DNA of 64,000 nucleotides, from assembly GCA_946902875.1 (NCBI GenBank), contig OX336349.1, positions 10,935,891 to 10,999,890 of the forward strand, given 5' to 3'. The notes under the pieces were generated by a model. It was not told the DNA's origin. It made no database searches and was given only the letters and a program-made list of their open reading frames with translations. Position numbers and translations under genes: made by a program. Source of the stretch: Nematopogon swammerdamellus. Its lineage: Eukaryota > Arthropoda > Insecta > Lepidoptera > Adelidae. Below are positions 45,581 to 57,108 of the stretch, in pieces (positions within the stretch are counted from its first letter, which is position 1; each line of letters starts with the position of its first letter).

Positions 45581-48500
45581 AATATAGGGAAAATTAAAAG
45601 AAACAAAACCCGATTTTTAAATTCGTAAATTCTACGTATATAAGAGTGTTTGAACCACGCGTAATTATTAAAAAATATGTCGGTTTTAAATATGTAAAAT
45701 CAGTGGTTTTACCGTATTTTGACATAAAAGTATATTTTTATTAAGTGTTAACTTCGCGAATAGATTCAGTGGCGGGTGTTGTGGTTTCGTTTGAATTTAA
45801 TATTTTACGCTATTCTATTTGTAATGGTGTTTTATTTAAGGTGATTTTAGTGAATCGTGTCAGACCGATTAGGATAGTGGAATTCTAAGGTAAATTTTGT
45901 AATATATGTACATGCAACATTCTGGCTAGTTACGTTTTAGGTCGTGGGGAGATTGCGTAAATCAGGTTTAAATATACCTGTATAGGTTATATAGATTATG
46001 ATCAGCACACAATTTTAATAAACCCTTAAGAAAATATTCCTAAATGATTTCGGTGAAAGGTGGACCCCTGACCGCATCATTTGGAATAAAACAATTTCTG
46101 TAGGTATATCAATAGATAGCCACAGAAATGTAAACCATAACATACACTATACACTCACAATTAAAAGCATACACTTCTGCCTTTAGGGAGGACAAAAGAA
46201 TATCTTTTGAACTCCAACATAACACTACGAGATTAAATTGGTAAATCTGTCTGAAGATGTATATTTTGTACAGATTAGAAAACGGGGACTCCTAGGAACA
46301 AATAATAAATTTGTAACTTAAGTACAGATTTATCTGCGTTGGGAGTCACGGGGACTGGCGATGGATAAATATCGTATGGACAGAGGGTCCATACGAATTT
46401 AGTGGAGCCAGTTCCACAAACCCCTTCAGGGGGGGTTCAATAAAAGTTTGTATTGTTGAAGTTCTAAAATATAGAAGAAAATATAAACAATAGATTTCAT
46501 CTATTGAATAGCACAACAAAATTAAGCTATCAAGTAATACATTGATCATAATTTAATAATAACAATAACACAAACATCAGAACACTTTTCATTTCGAATT
46601 TTGGCGGGTCTCACAAGCTCGCAAGCGAGGCGCGTGAGCGCGCTGTCGAAGCGTGCACATAGAACACAGAGGGAAACCAGAAGGGTTTAATGACTATAGA
46701 TGAATGAGCAATTAGTTTAGTAAGTGTTTTAATGTTGATATTAGAATTTACTAGAATAGATTTAGGAAATGAGAGTTAGTACTCTGAGTTATTACGGTAC
46801 ACAACGGCTTCCTGGAAAGGAAGTAATAATTGGGTCCATTTTACAGGAAATATGTGTACGAATTAGCGACACTGTTTCTGACAAACCTAGAGATCACTTG
46901 AAAGCTATACGCTGGCCATATTTCGATTCTTTATATTCTAGTTGTTCTAGAGCTATAGAGTTGATTTTTAATAATTCTGCCTTTAATATCTAAGGTAAAA
47001 CAATAGGTATAGGGTAGAGGTTATTACAGTAGTGCGCGTGACCAGCATATAAAAAAAAATTATGTAAAAATAAGTTCTTTTTAGTTATAGTAGTGTTATC
47101 ATAAATCCATGGAATTCTAAGGTCCAGGTACGAAAGTTATCGCGGGTGTGCCCGTGACCATGGTTTAGGAAAGTTTAAAAAGTGTAGATATATATATATA
47201 AACGTTTTGTAATGGTCTGACACGAGAAATCTTATTATTTTGTGCCAAAACGTAATTTGCGAGCGAATTGTATGGTTACGATTCGTAATGTAAGTCTAGG
47301 CGTGCCCAGTCTACTGCCAGTAAACATCGGAGCAGTTTCCAGCAGATGACATCTAACTATGGTTTGGTCCATAGCAACAATGTGAGTTATTCCATTATCC
47401 GGCGAGATTACAAAATAAGTGTTTCTTTTCAGAGGAAAAATGTTGTACGTAATTGTGAAATGATTTACATGACCTACGCAATTACATCGTCATAAGTATG
47501 TTATTAGCCATTTATTATAAAAAGAAATTTTAATGTCACTTGCATAATGATTATTTGTTCTATGGAAAAGTGGAACTGGAGAATTATTGATTGATGAGCG
47601 CTTGGCCAGGGCCACAGAATACTTGCGGGCGCAGGGCTACCAAATTTTTGAAAGACTAGTGTGGACTGGTTTTAAAGATGAAGCATGTTTGGGTGCATTG
47701 TGTGTTTAAAGAAATTCGTGCTAAAGGGTTTGGGAAGTTTAATCTGACTTGTTTAATTATCTTGTTCAAAAAAAAAAAAAAAGAAGGAAATTGAAAGTAA
47801 TAATATGTGGTGCACGGAGTCGTATTATGCAGATGTTATTTATGTATGTGTCACATTATGTATTGAATTGTTTTGGAATAAAACGAACAGATACTAAGGT
47901 CTTTGTGGCGCAGCGCTGATTGCTCTGCTTGCCTGATCTGTCGGAGGGGGAAGCGTGTGATGTGTGTATGTATGTATGATTTCTATTACTTTGTTATTAT
48001 GTGGAAATTACAATCACGAAATTTGAAGTAAGAAGGTGGAATATTTTTGGCAACCCTACACAAGTTTGTAAATTTCGTGTTGATTAGGCCCATGAGGAGA
48101 GAACCATGGTCAAGAAAGATTGATTTATGGGTGCACGTGTTGTACTGTTTGTGTTTGATCATTAGTTTCGTTTGGCTTAAGTGTACGATTGATTCTTATC
48201 TCTTTCCCACTCGTATAAAGTGTATGCAATGCAAGTAAGAGTTAGAACGAGACAGTAGACTAGAGCGCTATTTTAGACTTGCTCTTCTAGTGGGGTGTGA
48301 ATGAGAGAGAGAGAGATACAATTTATATACGAGACTAACAAAAGTTAGAGAATTTAGCCACGTGACCGGTGCAGGTGTTCGGTTTAGAAAAAAAAATGGA
48401 GAAGCGCGTGGTTTAGCTCAGATTGCTGATGCATGGATGTTTGTCTGGTTTGTGTACATTGGTAAAAGAGTGGAATGAATATTGGTATATATATAATTGT

Positions 48501-49140
48501 CAGAGGCAATGAAATAGCAGTGCCGAGAAAGAAAAAAAATTTTATCATGTTTAGGTAAACGAAATGAATAGTGAATGATGAGTAGGTAAATGTATGATTT
48601 TACTGTTAATTTCTTGGGTATCTTGTGTATCGTCAAATGTGTGCAGAATAAACTGTGCGAGTATCATACCACAGTGGATGTTTGTATATGAAGGGGTTTT
48701 ACTTGATTGAGAATAAATCAATACATATTGATTTATTACTTCGTGACTTTATGTGTTGCTGTGCGATAAGACGACGGACTAGCCACCTCTCGTTTTGTCA
48801 TGGCTTACTCGGTTATTGTACAGACGGATGCGTTTTGTACTGCTGCGCGTAGTTACTGGAAAAAGTGTCGCAACTGTACTTGCAACGTGCTACATCTCAG
48901 TAGTATGTAACTGTGACAACGTATCTTTCGTTTTGTTGAAGATGAATATTACATATTTATCTTGTATGAATGTTTGTGTACGGTTTGACAGGATGGATTG
49001 TCAACGCACGTTGACTAGACCGTTTTGATCATTTTGTGACGCAGGGACATACGCTCGTTGGACGGATTGTTGCTATATTAACATGATTCAAGTATACTAT
49101 GCGGAGACTCTGTTGAGTTGATGACCGAGCAGGTCGTAGC
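45581..49140 (+). other. G/T-rich non-coding DNA with short duplicated motifs
   Basis: No credible gene is seen. TGGAATTCTAAGGT recurs at about 45878 and 47110, and CAGGTACGAAAGTT occurs at about 47126 as well as at 44433. Both are potential splice donors. A poly(A) tract lies near 47768-47782. A tRNA-like A box (TGGCGCAGCGCTGATTGC near 47906) is duplicated at 53534. Confidence 0.45.
47896..47960 (+). repeat. tRNA-like A-box block, copy 1
   Basis: TGTGGCGCAGCGCTGATTGC, CTCTGCTTGCC and a GT-rich tail match 53530-53615. The first part resembles a tRNA 5' half. No B box follows. Confidence 0.4.
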
Positions 49141-49146
49141 TCGCGC

Positions 49147-49265
49147 ACGCGTCTTGCGGGCGCGGAGACAGAGTTCGCAACACCATCACGCCGTTGGAGG
49201 CGCAGCGTGGCTAGCGAAGTAATTGAAGAATAGGAAAGCCATTAGCGATGTTAACAGTAGCATGG
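49147..49265 (+). repeat. Copy of the 43.1-kb GC-rich block
   Basis: GCGTCTTGCGGGCGCGG, ATCACGCCGTTGGA and then 'TAGCGATGTTA' are shared with 43074-43145 and 43775-43795. This links the region to the U3-like region upstream. Confidence 0.65.
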
Positions 49266-49855
49266 TTCTTCTGTTGTGTCAAGTATTTCGTCGGGAAAAC
49301 AATGCGCAGAAAATACAATTTATTTTGTCATGCACTGAGTCTTGAGATGTGTATGGGTTGAGTGATCGGCGTTGTGCCTCGGTTACTATAGTATTAAGCG
49401 GCATAGCATAGAATATTACAAGTTGTAGGATGCAGGTTTGTGCACAAAAGCGATTGATGAAAACGTTTTGCGGGGCCTACGCTGTCTGCTTGTATGTCTG
49501 CCTGTTCTACTAAAGCTGACATTTGTTTCAGGGTGAATGTAGAGTTCTGTAGAATGGTTGTGTCTGTCCGTTATACTAGAATTGACAGTTAATTCGGAAA
49601 GAATGTGGGGTTCTGTAACAAGTGCATGTAGATTTCGTTTCTGTCATTGCTCCCGGAGTGCAATTGAGGGTTTTATTGTTGTGCCGTGTCAATGGAAAGC
49701 ATTGGGATGCTAAGAGCTCGTTTTACGTCCGGTTATATAGTGCCACTTAAACATTAATAATATGAACATGCCGTCTACAGCGTCAGAAACTTGCAGTTTC
49801 ATAAGAACAAATGAGAGGCCGGACGGTTACAATTTGGAATTGTCGCCAGGCGAGG

Positions 49856-50205
49856 CGAATTTGTTGGGGCGCATCGGGAGATTTTTTTACTGATGAATTA
49901 AAAAACTTTTATCAAGTAATATGTTAAGAAGAGAGTATAGTTTTACGCTAGTATATAGGAGTGATTGTGAGTGAGGCGGAACTTTGCGGATGACGAATCG
50001 CGCTTTGTAGGGAAAGAAAAAAAAAAAACGAACTTGCGATGTTTTGCTTCTTGCGAATTTGTTGGGGCGCATCGGGAGATTTTTTTACTGAAGAATTAAA
50101 ATTTTATCAAATAATATGTTGAGAAGAGAGAATAGTTTTATGCTAGTAGAAAGGGGTGACTGTGAGTGAGGCGAAACTCTGCGGATGGCGAGTGACGGAC
50201 TGGCC
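49856..50205 (+). repeat. Tandem duplication of ~165 bp
   Basis: Two copies (49856-50022 and 50052-50205) share GCGAATTTGTTGGGGCGCAT, GAAGAGAG, TAGTTTTA and GTGAGTGAGGCG. They differ at many positions, so the duplication is older than the triple repeat. Confidence 0.75.
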
Positions 50206-53200
50206 ACTTCTCACCTTGGCACGGTTATACTGTTAGGTAGTGTGGGAAAAGGACCCTGTATCTTGTTGCAATGTGAAGGTTGACTTGCCTGGATGCAGCA
50301 TGTTGGTATGTGTGGGAGATAGGATTTATGGATGCCATGTCGGAGTGTTGGTTATCTGTGGAGTTGAATATACGTTAGTGTGGTCAGCAGTATAACGCTG
50401 TTTATTTCACTGCTTGGAATGTGGGTTGGAATAAAAAATATATATCAGTTTGTGATTGTATGTATTTGTCAAGCAGTAATGTATATAATTGGCTGTAGAG
50501 CAGAAGTTTGATATTAGATGTAACGTTTCAGCTAATTAGAACATTATAATTGTGCCAATTAACATAGATAATGGAAGGGACTACAGTTTTACAACGATTC
50601 AGAAAGATGAAGTTATAAGTGTTTGTTGAAAATCAAGCAAGAAGGCTATTAAGCGCCTAGTCCGAGGCGACACGCAATAGAATTACTAGTTGACGGTTTG
50701 TTGCGGTGTGATGTTGAAGGCGTATTTCACTATCCAACGGTGTAGATCCATTTTATCAACTTAGTTATGGATTGGAAATGTTGGATGGTATGTATTTGAG
50801 GAAGTATGTTTGTGCTAATGTAGGTATATGAATTCCGTGTTAATTGAAGTCATATATTTTGTGTATGGGAACGAAGCATAAATATTTGTCTAGTTGAAGG
50901 AGTTTGTTCATTTTATAAAAGCGAGTACATGAATATATTAGTATTTGTGTATTCGTACAACGTGATTGGGCGTTAGAATATAAGATAGTCGTATCTTGTC
51001 TCACTAACATTATTGGGGTAATTGAATGGATGTGATGGCGGTCTAATAGAAAACGTATGTATTAACATTTTCTATGTAGAAATTCAGTTCTGAAGATGTG
51101 GATTATTGAATTCCGCTAATTACTTTATGTCAACGTATTGACTGAAAAGGGAGGTTTTCCTATATTAAGTATTCTGTCTGCGGATGTCGGAGCGAGACAC
51201 TGTTGTCCAGTCGGAATTTTGACCTGACGTGCTCAGTCCATTACCACTGGAAGTGGACAGCAGGTGTTACCTGTTTGTGGGTAATTTGTATGTGAGCTGG
51301 TTGCTTGGGAAAATTACGTGAATAAAGGTGTGGGTGTGAAAGTTGCCAGGAAGAACACGTTGGTGCCACCATTTTGAGTAGAAGATTGATACGGTTGTAT
51401 GGATGATTCGAGTTTGGTTCGGTTCAGTGTGGCCGACACTAACGGGGTAGGCATTCGTGTGTAACCTGTTCCGCCAAATTATTAGAGCAAATAGCTTAGA
51501 TATTATAATTAGATTATTATATTATTTTAAATACGATTTAGATATTGAAAGAATGGCGTGAGATCGTACATTAGCCGGTCATTCATTAGATTCACACAAG
51601 ATACAAAACCGTGATGGCGTTTCGGTTCAAGGCTTTCCGAGAATCAATATGCGATTGGAAAATCATTTAAATGTGGAAGTTATAGAAAAGCTTTATAGAA
51701 AATCCATATTCCAAACTGATCTTCTTATGTGGAAATCTGTAAAATGATAAAACTTGTATGAAATGCCCGGATATTTAATTCCACATTTTATCTTGAAAAT
51801 CATTTAAAAATGGATAATTCCATATAAATGGTAACGTTGCTGTGGTTGTGTATTAACTGACTCAGGGCGCCCGGTTCAAAAATATTTGAAGGAATATGGA
51901 TCTTATCGCGAACAATAAGAACCAATGACAGTGTTTGTTTTGCTTTCACAGCGTAAGGGGACCAGACTTGCGTACTAAAACAAATAAGTACCAACCTTAC
52001 GGAGTGAAATTCGGAGTAAATCCGAAAAGGAGAAAAAAGGGGAAAGAAAATAAGCCGAATGGAGAAAGATTTGGTAGGGTACTCAAATACTCAAGAACCC
52101 GGGAAAATGGGAAAAAAGAAGGGAAAAGGGAAAATTTTAAAATTAGGAAATAAACATACCCACAGTTCACAATGTTCACATCATAGTGACATCTGAAAGG
52201 AAGTGGTTAAAAGGCAGGGAGGGAGTGAGGAGTTATGAAAAATGCTTATTGATTTTGCAGAAGCAAATTATACTTATACAATACTAGTATTATGTTTAGA
52301 AGTGAGTTTTGTGAAACATGGAGTATTCTATTTACTTGCCATCTATTGGTGTATTAGTGAAGTTTTGACATTACAACGTAGAAAATTTTGTTGGGCATTG
52401 TTATACATAGTGAGATAGGTGTCGCTGGAACAAAATAATTATATTTAAAATTCAAATTAAACTTTTCCTCCCTTTTACAAAAGTAAACATCAGGGCCCCT
52501 GCCGTGCTGGTTTCGCTCGCACGACGAGTTCGGGTTGCGTTCGACTCGATCGATCGCACGAAGCAAATTATTTTGGTACCGGCGTACGGGTGAGTGCGCA
52601 TGCGAATGTTGTACAGGTGACGAAATTATCGAACGAGTGTCGATCCACCAATCTTGCCACTATTAAATTTTACTAAATGTATTATGCTACCTAGAATGCA
52701 AAGCGCTCATTTTGTTAGGTATCAAACGGTCAATATAGTATGTATACTATTTTTCAGAATCTTTATGATAATTAAAAGAGGAAAAAGAGTATTGACTAAA
52801 TTGAAAACGCGTATAAATTGAACACCCCGATATTTAAGAGTAGCTATTTAGTATTGGTAAAAATTACATCGTGGTAACACACGTGATGTTGGTTGTCGGT
52901 CGGTCAGCCAGTTGTGTGAGTGATGATGACAAACATTTTGAATCTCTTCCTCTCAACCCTCCGCCCTTCCTCCAGCCATATTACCTAGCCACAAAAATAC
53001 CCCGATAACGGTACTAACGAGGTGAGACCGCGGTGAAGTGCGGAGGAAAGCGCATTTATTCGAGGAGAGGAGGTGCCTAGCCTATAATGCCTATATAGAA
53101 ATTCCGACGGGTAATACATAGCTGTAGATACCTAACTATCTAAAATAAATAACTCCTGTATGTACCTATCTATTATTATCATACTTGGTTATACACTATA

Positions 53201-55420
53201 GCTCCACTACCGGTCACCTATAATTTAGTTACATAGGTAGGTACATACTTAGATAGGCACTGTCAAATTGATATGAGTCGTGTACTTAGAACACAAGACT
53301 TTATTGCGCATTAACTACGGTACCGTGCATGTGAGCCGGTCGGTATTAATGATAGTGGCCCCGCTGCGTTTCTCCCCGTGCGTGTAGAGGGGGAGGCGGC
53401 TGGGGAGGGGGAACATGATGCCGTGCTGAGGGGCGGCGGGCTGGCCCCTGTCGCATTGTCGTGGTCCTTCCGCCGAGTCGTGCGGAGGGGTGGGTCTTCG
53501 TGCTTGCTTGCTGCTTGAAGTGGTTGGGTGTGTGTGGCGCGGCACCGGTTGCTCTGCTTGCCCCGGTTGTCGGGTTGATGGTCGGGATGTGGCGTGTGGT
53601 ATGTGTGGTGTGTTGTGTGTGTGTGTGTGCCTGGGTACAGACTTTATTCTTGTTTTATTTTAGTGATGGGTACGTGGGTGCCTACTTGTATTTTGTCTAT
53701 AGTATTTGAGTGAATACTTAATGAATGAAGGAATGAACAACTTGTAGATGGAATGATACATGTTTGAATGCCTCTACACTAGATTCAAAGAAGGGAATCA
53801 TTAATTTGGCATGTGATCAACCTTGAGATTTTCTAAACTGTCGCAGGGGATGATCAGGAACGATCGGGTGTTTGGGTGAGCGTATGCGTCGAGATGACTC
53901 GGGGTCCGGGTTCACATTTCGTGCAACATTGCCAGTGACTGTCAGGGTGTGGTGGAGCGACGTTCGAGTTCGAGTGGACCGCGAGACCGTTTCGTGCACT
54001 CACTCGCTTGTACATTTGACGGATGCGACGGTGCCATTTGTGCCTACTCGTTCACTTTGCTCGAGCTCGTCGATCGAGTGGAGTTGCCACGGTCGGGCTG
54101 CTGAATGTATAGCCTAATGGATGGCAATGTTAAGGGTATGAGAGTTGCATTAATCCGAATTAGTTTAAATTTATATTATTTATTTGAGGTTTACCATAAC
54201 TAAAGATCTTGAACTTGCTCATTGATGAGTATTTTGAAAGGAAAAGTGACAGCGTAAAGTTTCGGCGCAAAGGTGTTTATATATTTTGTAGGGGGTTTTA
54301 TCTAAATACCTTGGTTCGTATTAATCGGCAACGGTCTGTGTCGGACTGCTGCTGGACGTGAGCATTTCCAGGGGGTTTCCCACCTCGCTCGGTGTTTCAC
54401 TTTAAATTTATTCTGCTCCTGCCTACCTATGGGGTTATAGGTTCACTTAACTGAAGGAGGAGCATCCCATTTTATGCTTGGGCGTGGTCGACGATCGGGT
54501 GTCTGTCTGCTTATATATTATCGGATAAACGACGAATGTGCTCGGACATTGCATATGATTGCGCAACAATTGTTGGAATGAAATTATGGATATTTACTTA
54601 TATTTGTATGTGTAAGATTGTTTGGATAACCTATGTTGTAATTGGGCATTGCCAATGGACGAGCATACTAGAGAAGTAATGTGTATGCATTCTGAGTGAA
54701 CGGTTTCGGATGAGTGAATGTGTGAGGGGATGATCAGTGCCTGAAACTTTGAAGTTCGTTACTTCCAGGAATTCATAACGGAAAGTGTGAATTGGTAAAA
54801 GTTTGAATCGGGGTTAAAAGATAATTTCTCACAGAATAGTTTGCGAGTGGAATTGTAAGGGGAATTACGGGGTTTGAGTGATTTAGGGGATTAGGCATTG
54901 GATGGGTACTTGCTGAAGTAACAAAAAATCGGAGGAAGACTTAAAAAAAAAAAAAAAAAAAAAAAAGGGGAAATTTTAAGAGTTAGTTGTGCAATTAGAC
55001 CGGTTAATTGCATCGGTTGCGGAGTCCGTGGTGTTGGCCGTAGCATAATATGGATGTGGTGCCACGTTGGTGCTATTCTTTGGTCGATTATTAATTTTAA
55101 ATTTTCCAAATTCCAATAGAATTTAGACTAGGTAAGCATTCGTTGCATGATAAACTAGGGTTTAAGTCTGAAGAGGAGACTCAGATGCATGCTGTTATCC
55201 AAATTTACAGAATGAATTTCAGATGCGGATGTGTTTATTCTTGAAAGCAAATTCAAGAATCAGTTCAACAATTGAACGAGGAATATAATCACAAGTTGTG
55301 ACAATTGAATAATAATATATGTTGCATGACGTTTTGAAATAAGTAATATTAAGTATGTGTGAATATACGAATAATGGTTAGTATAAAATTGCGTTTTGGC
55401 ACAAAATATTATAAAATCAC
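50206..55420 (+). other. G/T-rich non-coding DNA
   Basis: No gene is recognised. A short basic frame (51935-52153) lies in a purine-rich stretch. A 24-base poly(A) directly followed by GGGG lies at 54943-54970. GC-rich parts occur near 53330-53620 and 53880-54080. Confidence 0.4.
53530..53615 (+). repeat. tRNA-like A-box block, copy 2
   Basis: TGTGGCGCGGCACCGGTTGC and CTCTGCTTGCC, followed by a GT-rich run, match 47896-47960. Confidence 0.4.
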
Positions 55421-56129
55421 TTTAATATGATAATTTTAAAAGAATTAAACCACCCCGCTACTGTAGCTTTATTGATTAACTTTAAGAAGTTAGACTGTTT
55501 GTTTGGGGATCGATATTGTCTCGGATTTAGAAAAAAAAAAAAAATGAGAAACATCGATTTCTAAGCAATGCTTGGCGTTCTTTGTCTATGCTATAAGTAG
55601 AATATTTGCTTGCGGCAAAGCGAAATAAGAGAAAGGGGAATTCCTGAAAATAGGTCGTGATAAATAAGAAATGAAATCCTAGTAATAAAAAAAAAAAAAA
55701 TAATAATAATAATAATATCAAAACGAAAAAATTTTTTTTTAAAAGTAAAATTGTTAAAATTGATAAAATAAATTACTAAACACTAACAAAACTTAATCAA
55801 TTTATATAATACAAACAACATTATAAGGTAATCACATTGGAAAGAGAAAACAGGGATTCCCAAATTTCTTTAATGAAACTACATATAGGAAATTCTATTC
55901 TAAAAAAAAAAAAATTCTAAGTTAAAATAAAGACAACACAAGCATTATTCTACACTTAAAAATTTATAATGGCATAGACAAATAATATTATTATATGCTA
56001 AATTACTATTTTGTTCTGAAAACAAGTAATTAGTAATTAATTATAAATTAAAAATTTCCAGACTTAAGAAGAATTCACACAAACAAGACATTATACAACA
56101 TTCAGACATAAATTTACAAATAATACTAC
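55421..56129 (+). other. A-rich leader before gag
   Basis: Composition changes from G/T-rich to A-rich here. Poly(A) tracts occur at about 55531, 55687 and 55902. A splice-acceptor-like AAATTTCCAG ends at 56061, 68 bases before the gag ATG. No primer-binding site is seen. Confidence 0.45.
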
Positions 56130-57077
56130 ATGGACCACACACACGGAACACGAGCAGCAAAGAAGGGCAAAGAAGGAGGTACACAAAATGCTACGGGAAG
56201 AGTGCATAAGCGATTCGGAAATGTACCACCTAACAGAAGAGCAAAGAGGAAAATTATGGGGCCTTCCATCGCTAAAATAATTAAGGATAGTATTACCCCG
56301 ATAGCTAGGCGAATGGAAGAATTGGAGCGTTCTTCTAACAGCGAAAGGGAAACTGGTCTTCAACGTAAAGAACCAGAAACAGCATGGATGCAAAGACCAT
56401 TAACGTTGACCTCACCACCTTTCAAGCCAAAATTTTCCGGGGAAGGGAAAATTCACCCGGTGGAATTTATAGAAGAACTGGACAGATACATAGCAAAAAC
56501 GAACCCTGGACGTGGCGGAGAGTTAGACTTGATCGCGGACTGTCTCATAGGAGAAACGAAAAATTGGGCAAGGATTTACAAAGAAAGATGGGAGAATCTC
56601 GACGATTTCAAGAGGGATTTTCTTGAACAATATTGGGGAAAACCAGTACAACAGAAATTGAAGAGAGGAATTTTACAAACAACATGGAATAATAAAACTG
56701 AGATGGCGACACATTTTATTGAGAACTTCGCAATGTACAAGAGGATGCAGGATGCAGGGGATGAAGAACATTGTGTACGAGAATTGATGTGCCAGTTTCC
56801 AGCAGATATCCAGCGGCTATGGATGACTGGTGGCGGATCTACAGCACCTGAAGCAATCTCCTTTCTCAGGAGCATGGGAAGCATAGAAGAAAACAAGAGA
56901 ATTCGTGAATCATCACAATTAATACCAAGACAAGATGTTAAGAAGAATGTACCTGCAAGAGGACTTCGAGTAAACAACATCTCTACCTGGGAATCAAAGT
57001 ATGGTTGGCAGAAATCATCGAACAATAATCCAACGTATGAGCAACAGCGTGAAGAAAATGGACATGTGGGAAACTGA
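56130..57077 (+). CDS. gag: Gag-like capsid protein of a Ty3/Gypsy-type retroelement
   Basis: The 315-residue frame begins with a basic stretch (KKGKEGG, RRAKRKI). Then comes a region typical of retrotransposon Gag: PKFSGEGKIHPVEFIEELDR, a hydrophobic LIADCLIG, WARIYKERWENLDDFKRDFL and LEQYW, from about residue 95 to 250. It should form the particle that packages the element RNA. No CCHC zinc knuckle is present, unlike many Gags, so RNA binding may rest on the basic N-terminus. The frame ends at TGA 57075-57077, directly after the frameshift heptamer G GGA AAC, and pol continues in the -1 frame. No stops or frameshifts are seen inside. The start ATG is the first in frame after an acceptor-like site at 56061. 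Confidence 0.85.
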   Translation: MDHTHGTRAAKKGKEGGTQNATGRVHKRFGNVPPNRRAKRKIMGPSIAKIIKDSITPIARRMEELERSSNSERETGLQRKEPETAWMQRPLTLTSPPFKPKFSGEGKIHPVEFIEELDRYIAKTNPGRGGELDLIADCLIGETKNWARIYKERWENLDDFKRDFLEQYWGKPVQQKLKRGILQTTWNNKTEMATHFIENFAMYKRMQDAGDEEHCVRELMCQFPADIQRLWMTGGGSTAPEAISFLRSMGSIEENKRIRESSQLIPRQDVKKNVPARGLRVNNISTWESKYGWQKSSNNNPTYEQQREENGHVGN

Positions 57078-57108
57078 ATAAAGTTACCAGTACGACCCGA
57101 CTGGTGAC
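57068..57108 (+). promoter_or_regulatory. -1 ribosomal frameshift signal (gag to pol)
   Basis: The heptamer GGGAAAC (57068-57074) is in the phase required for slippage: G GGA AAC in gag codons, with the gag stop TGA next. After an 8-base spacer, GTTACCAGT (57083-57091) pairs with ACTGGTGAC (57100-57108) as a 9-bp stem, with one G-U pair and an 8-base loop. Pol is open in the -1 frame from 57053. All three parts of a classical retroviral -1 site are present. Confidence 0.85.

Noticed and set aside
55421..56129. 5' LTR and primer-binding site directly before gag
   Set aside because: No TGG-starting primer-binding site and no sequence repeated at 61.8-64 kb; LTR limits could not be supported.
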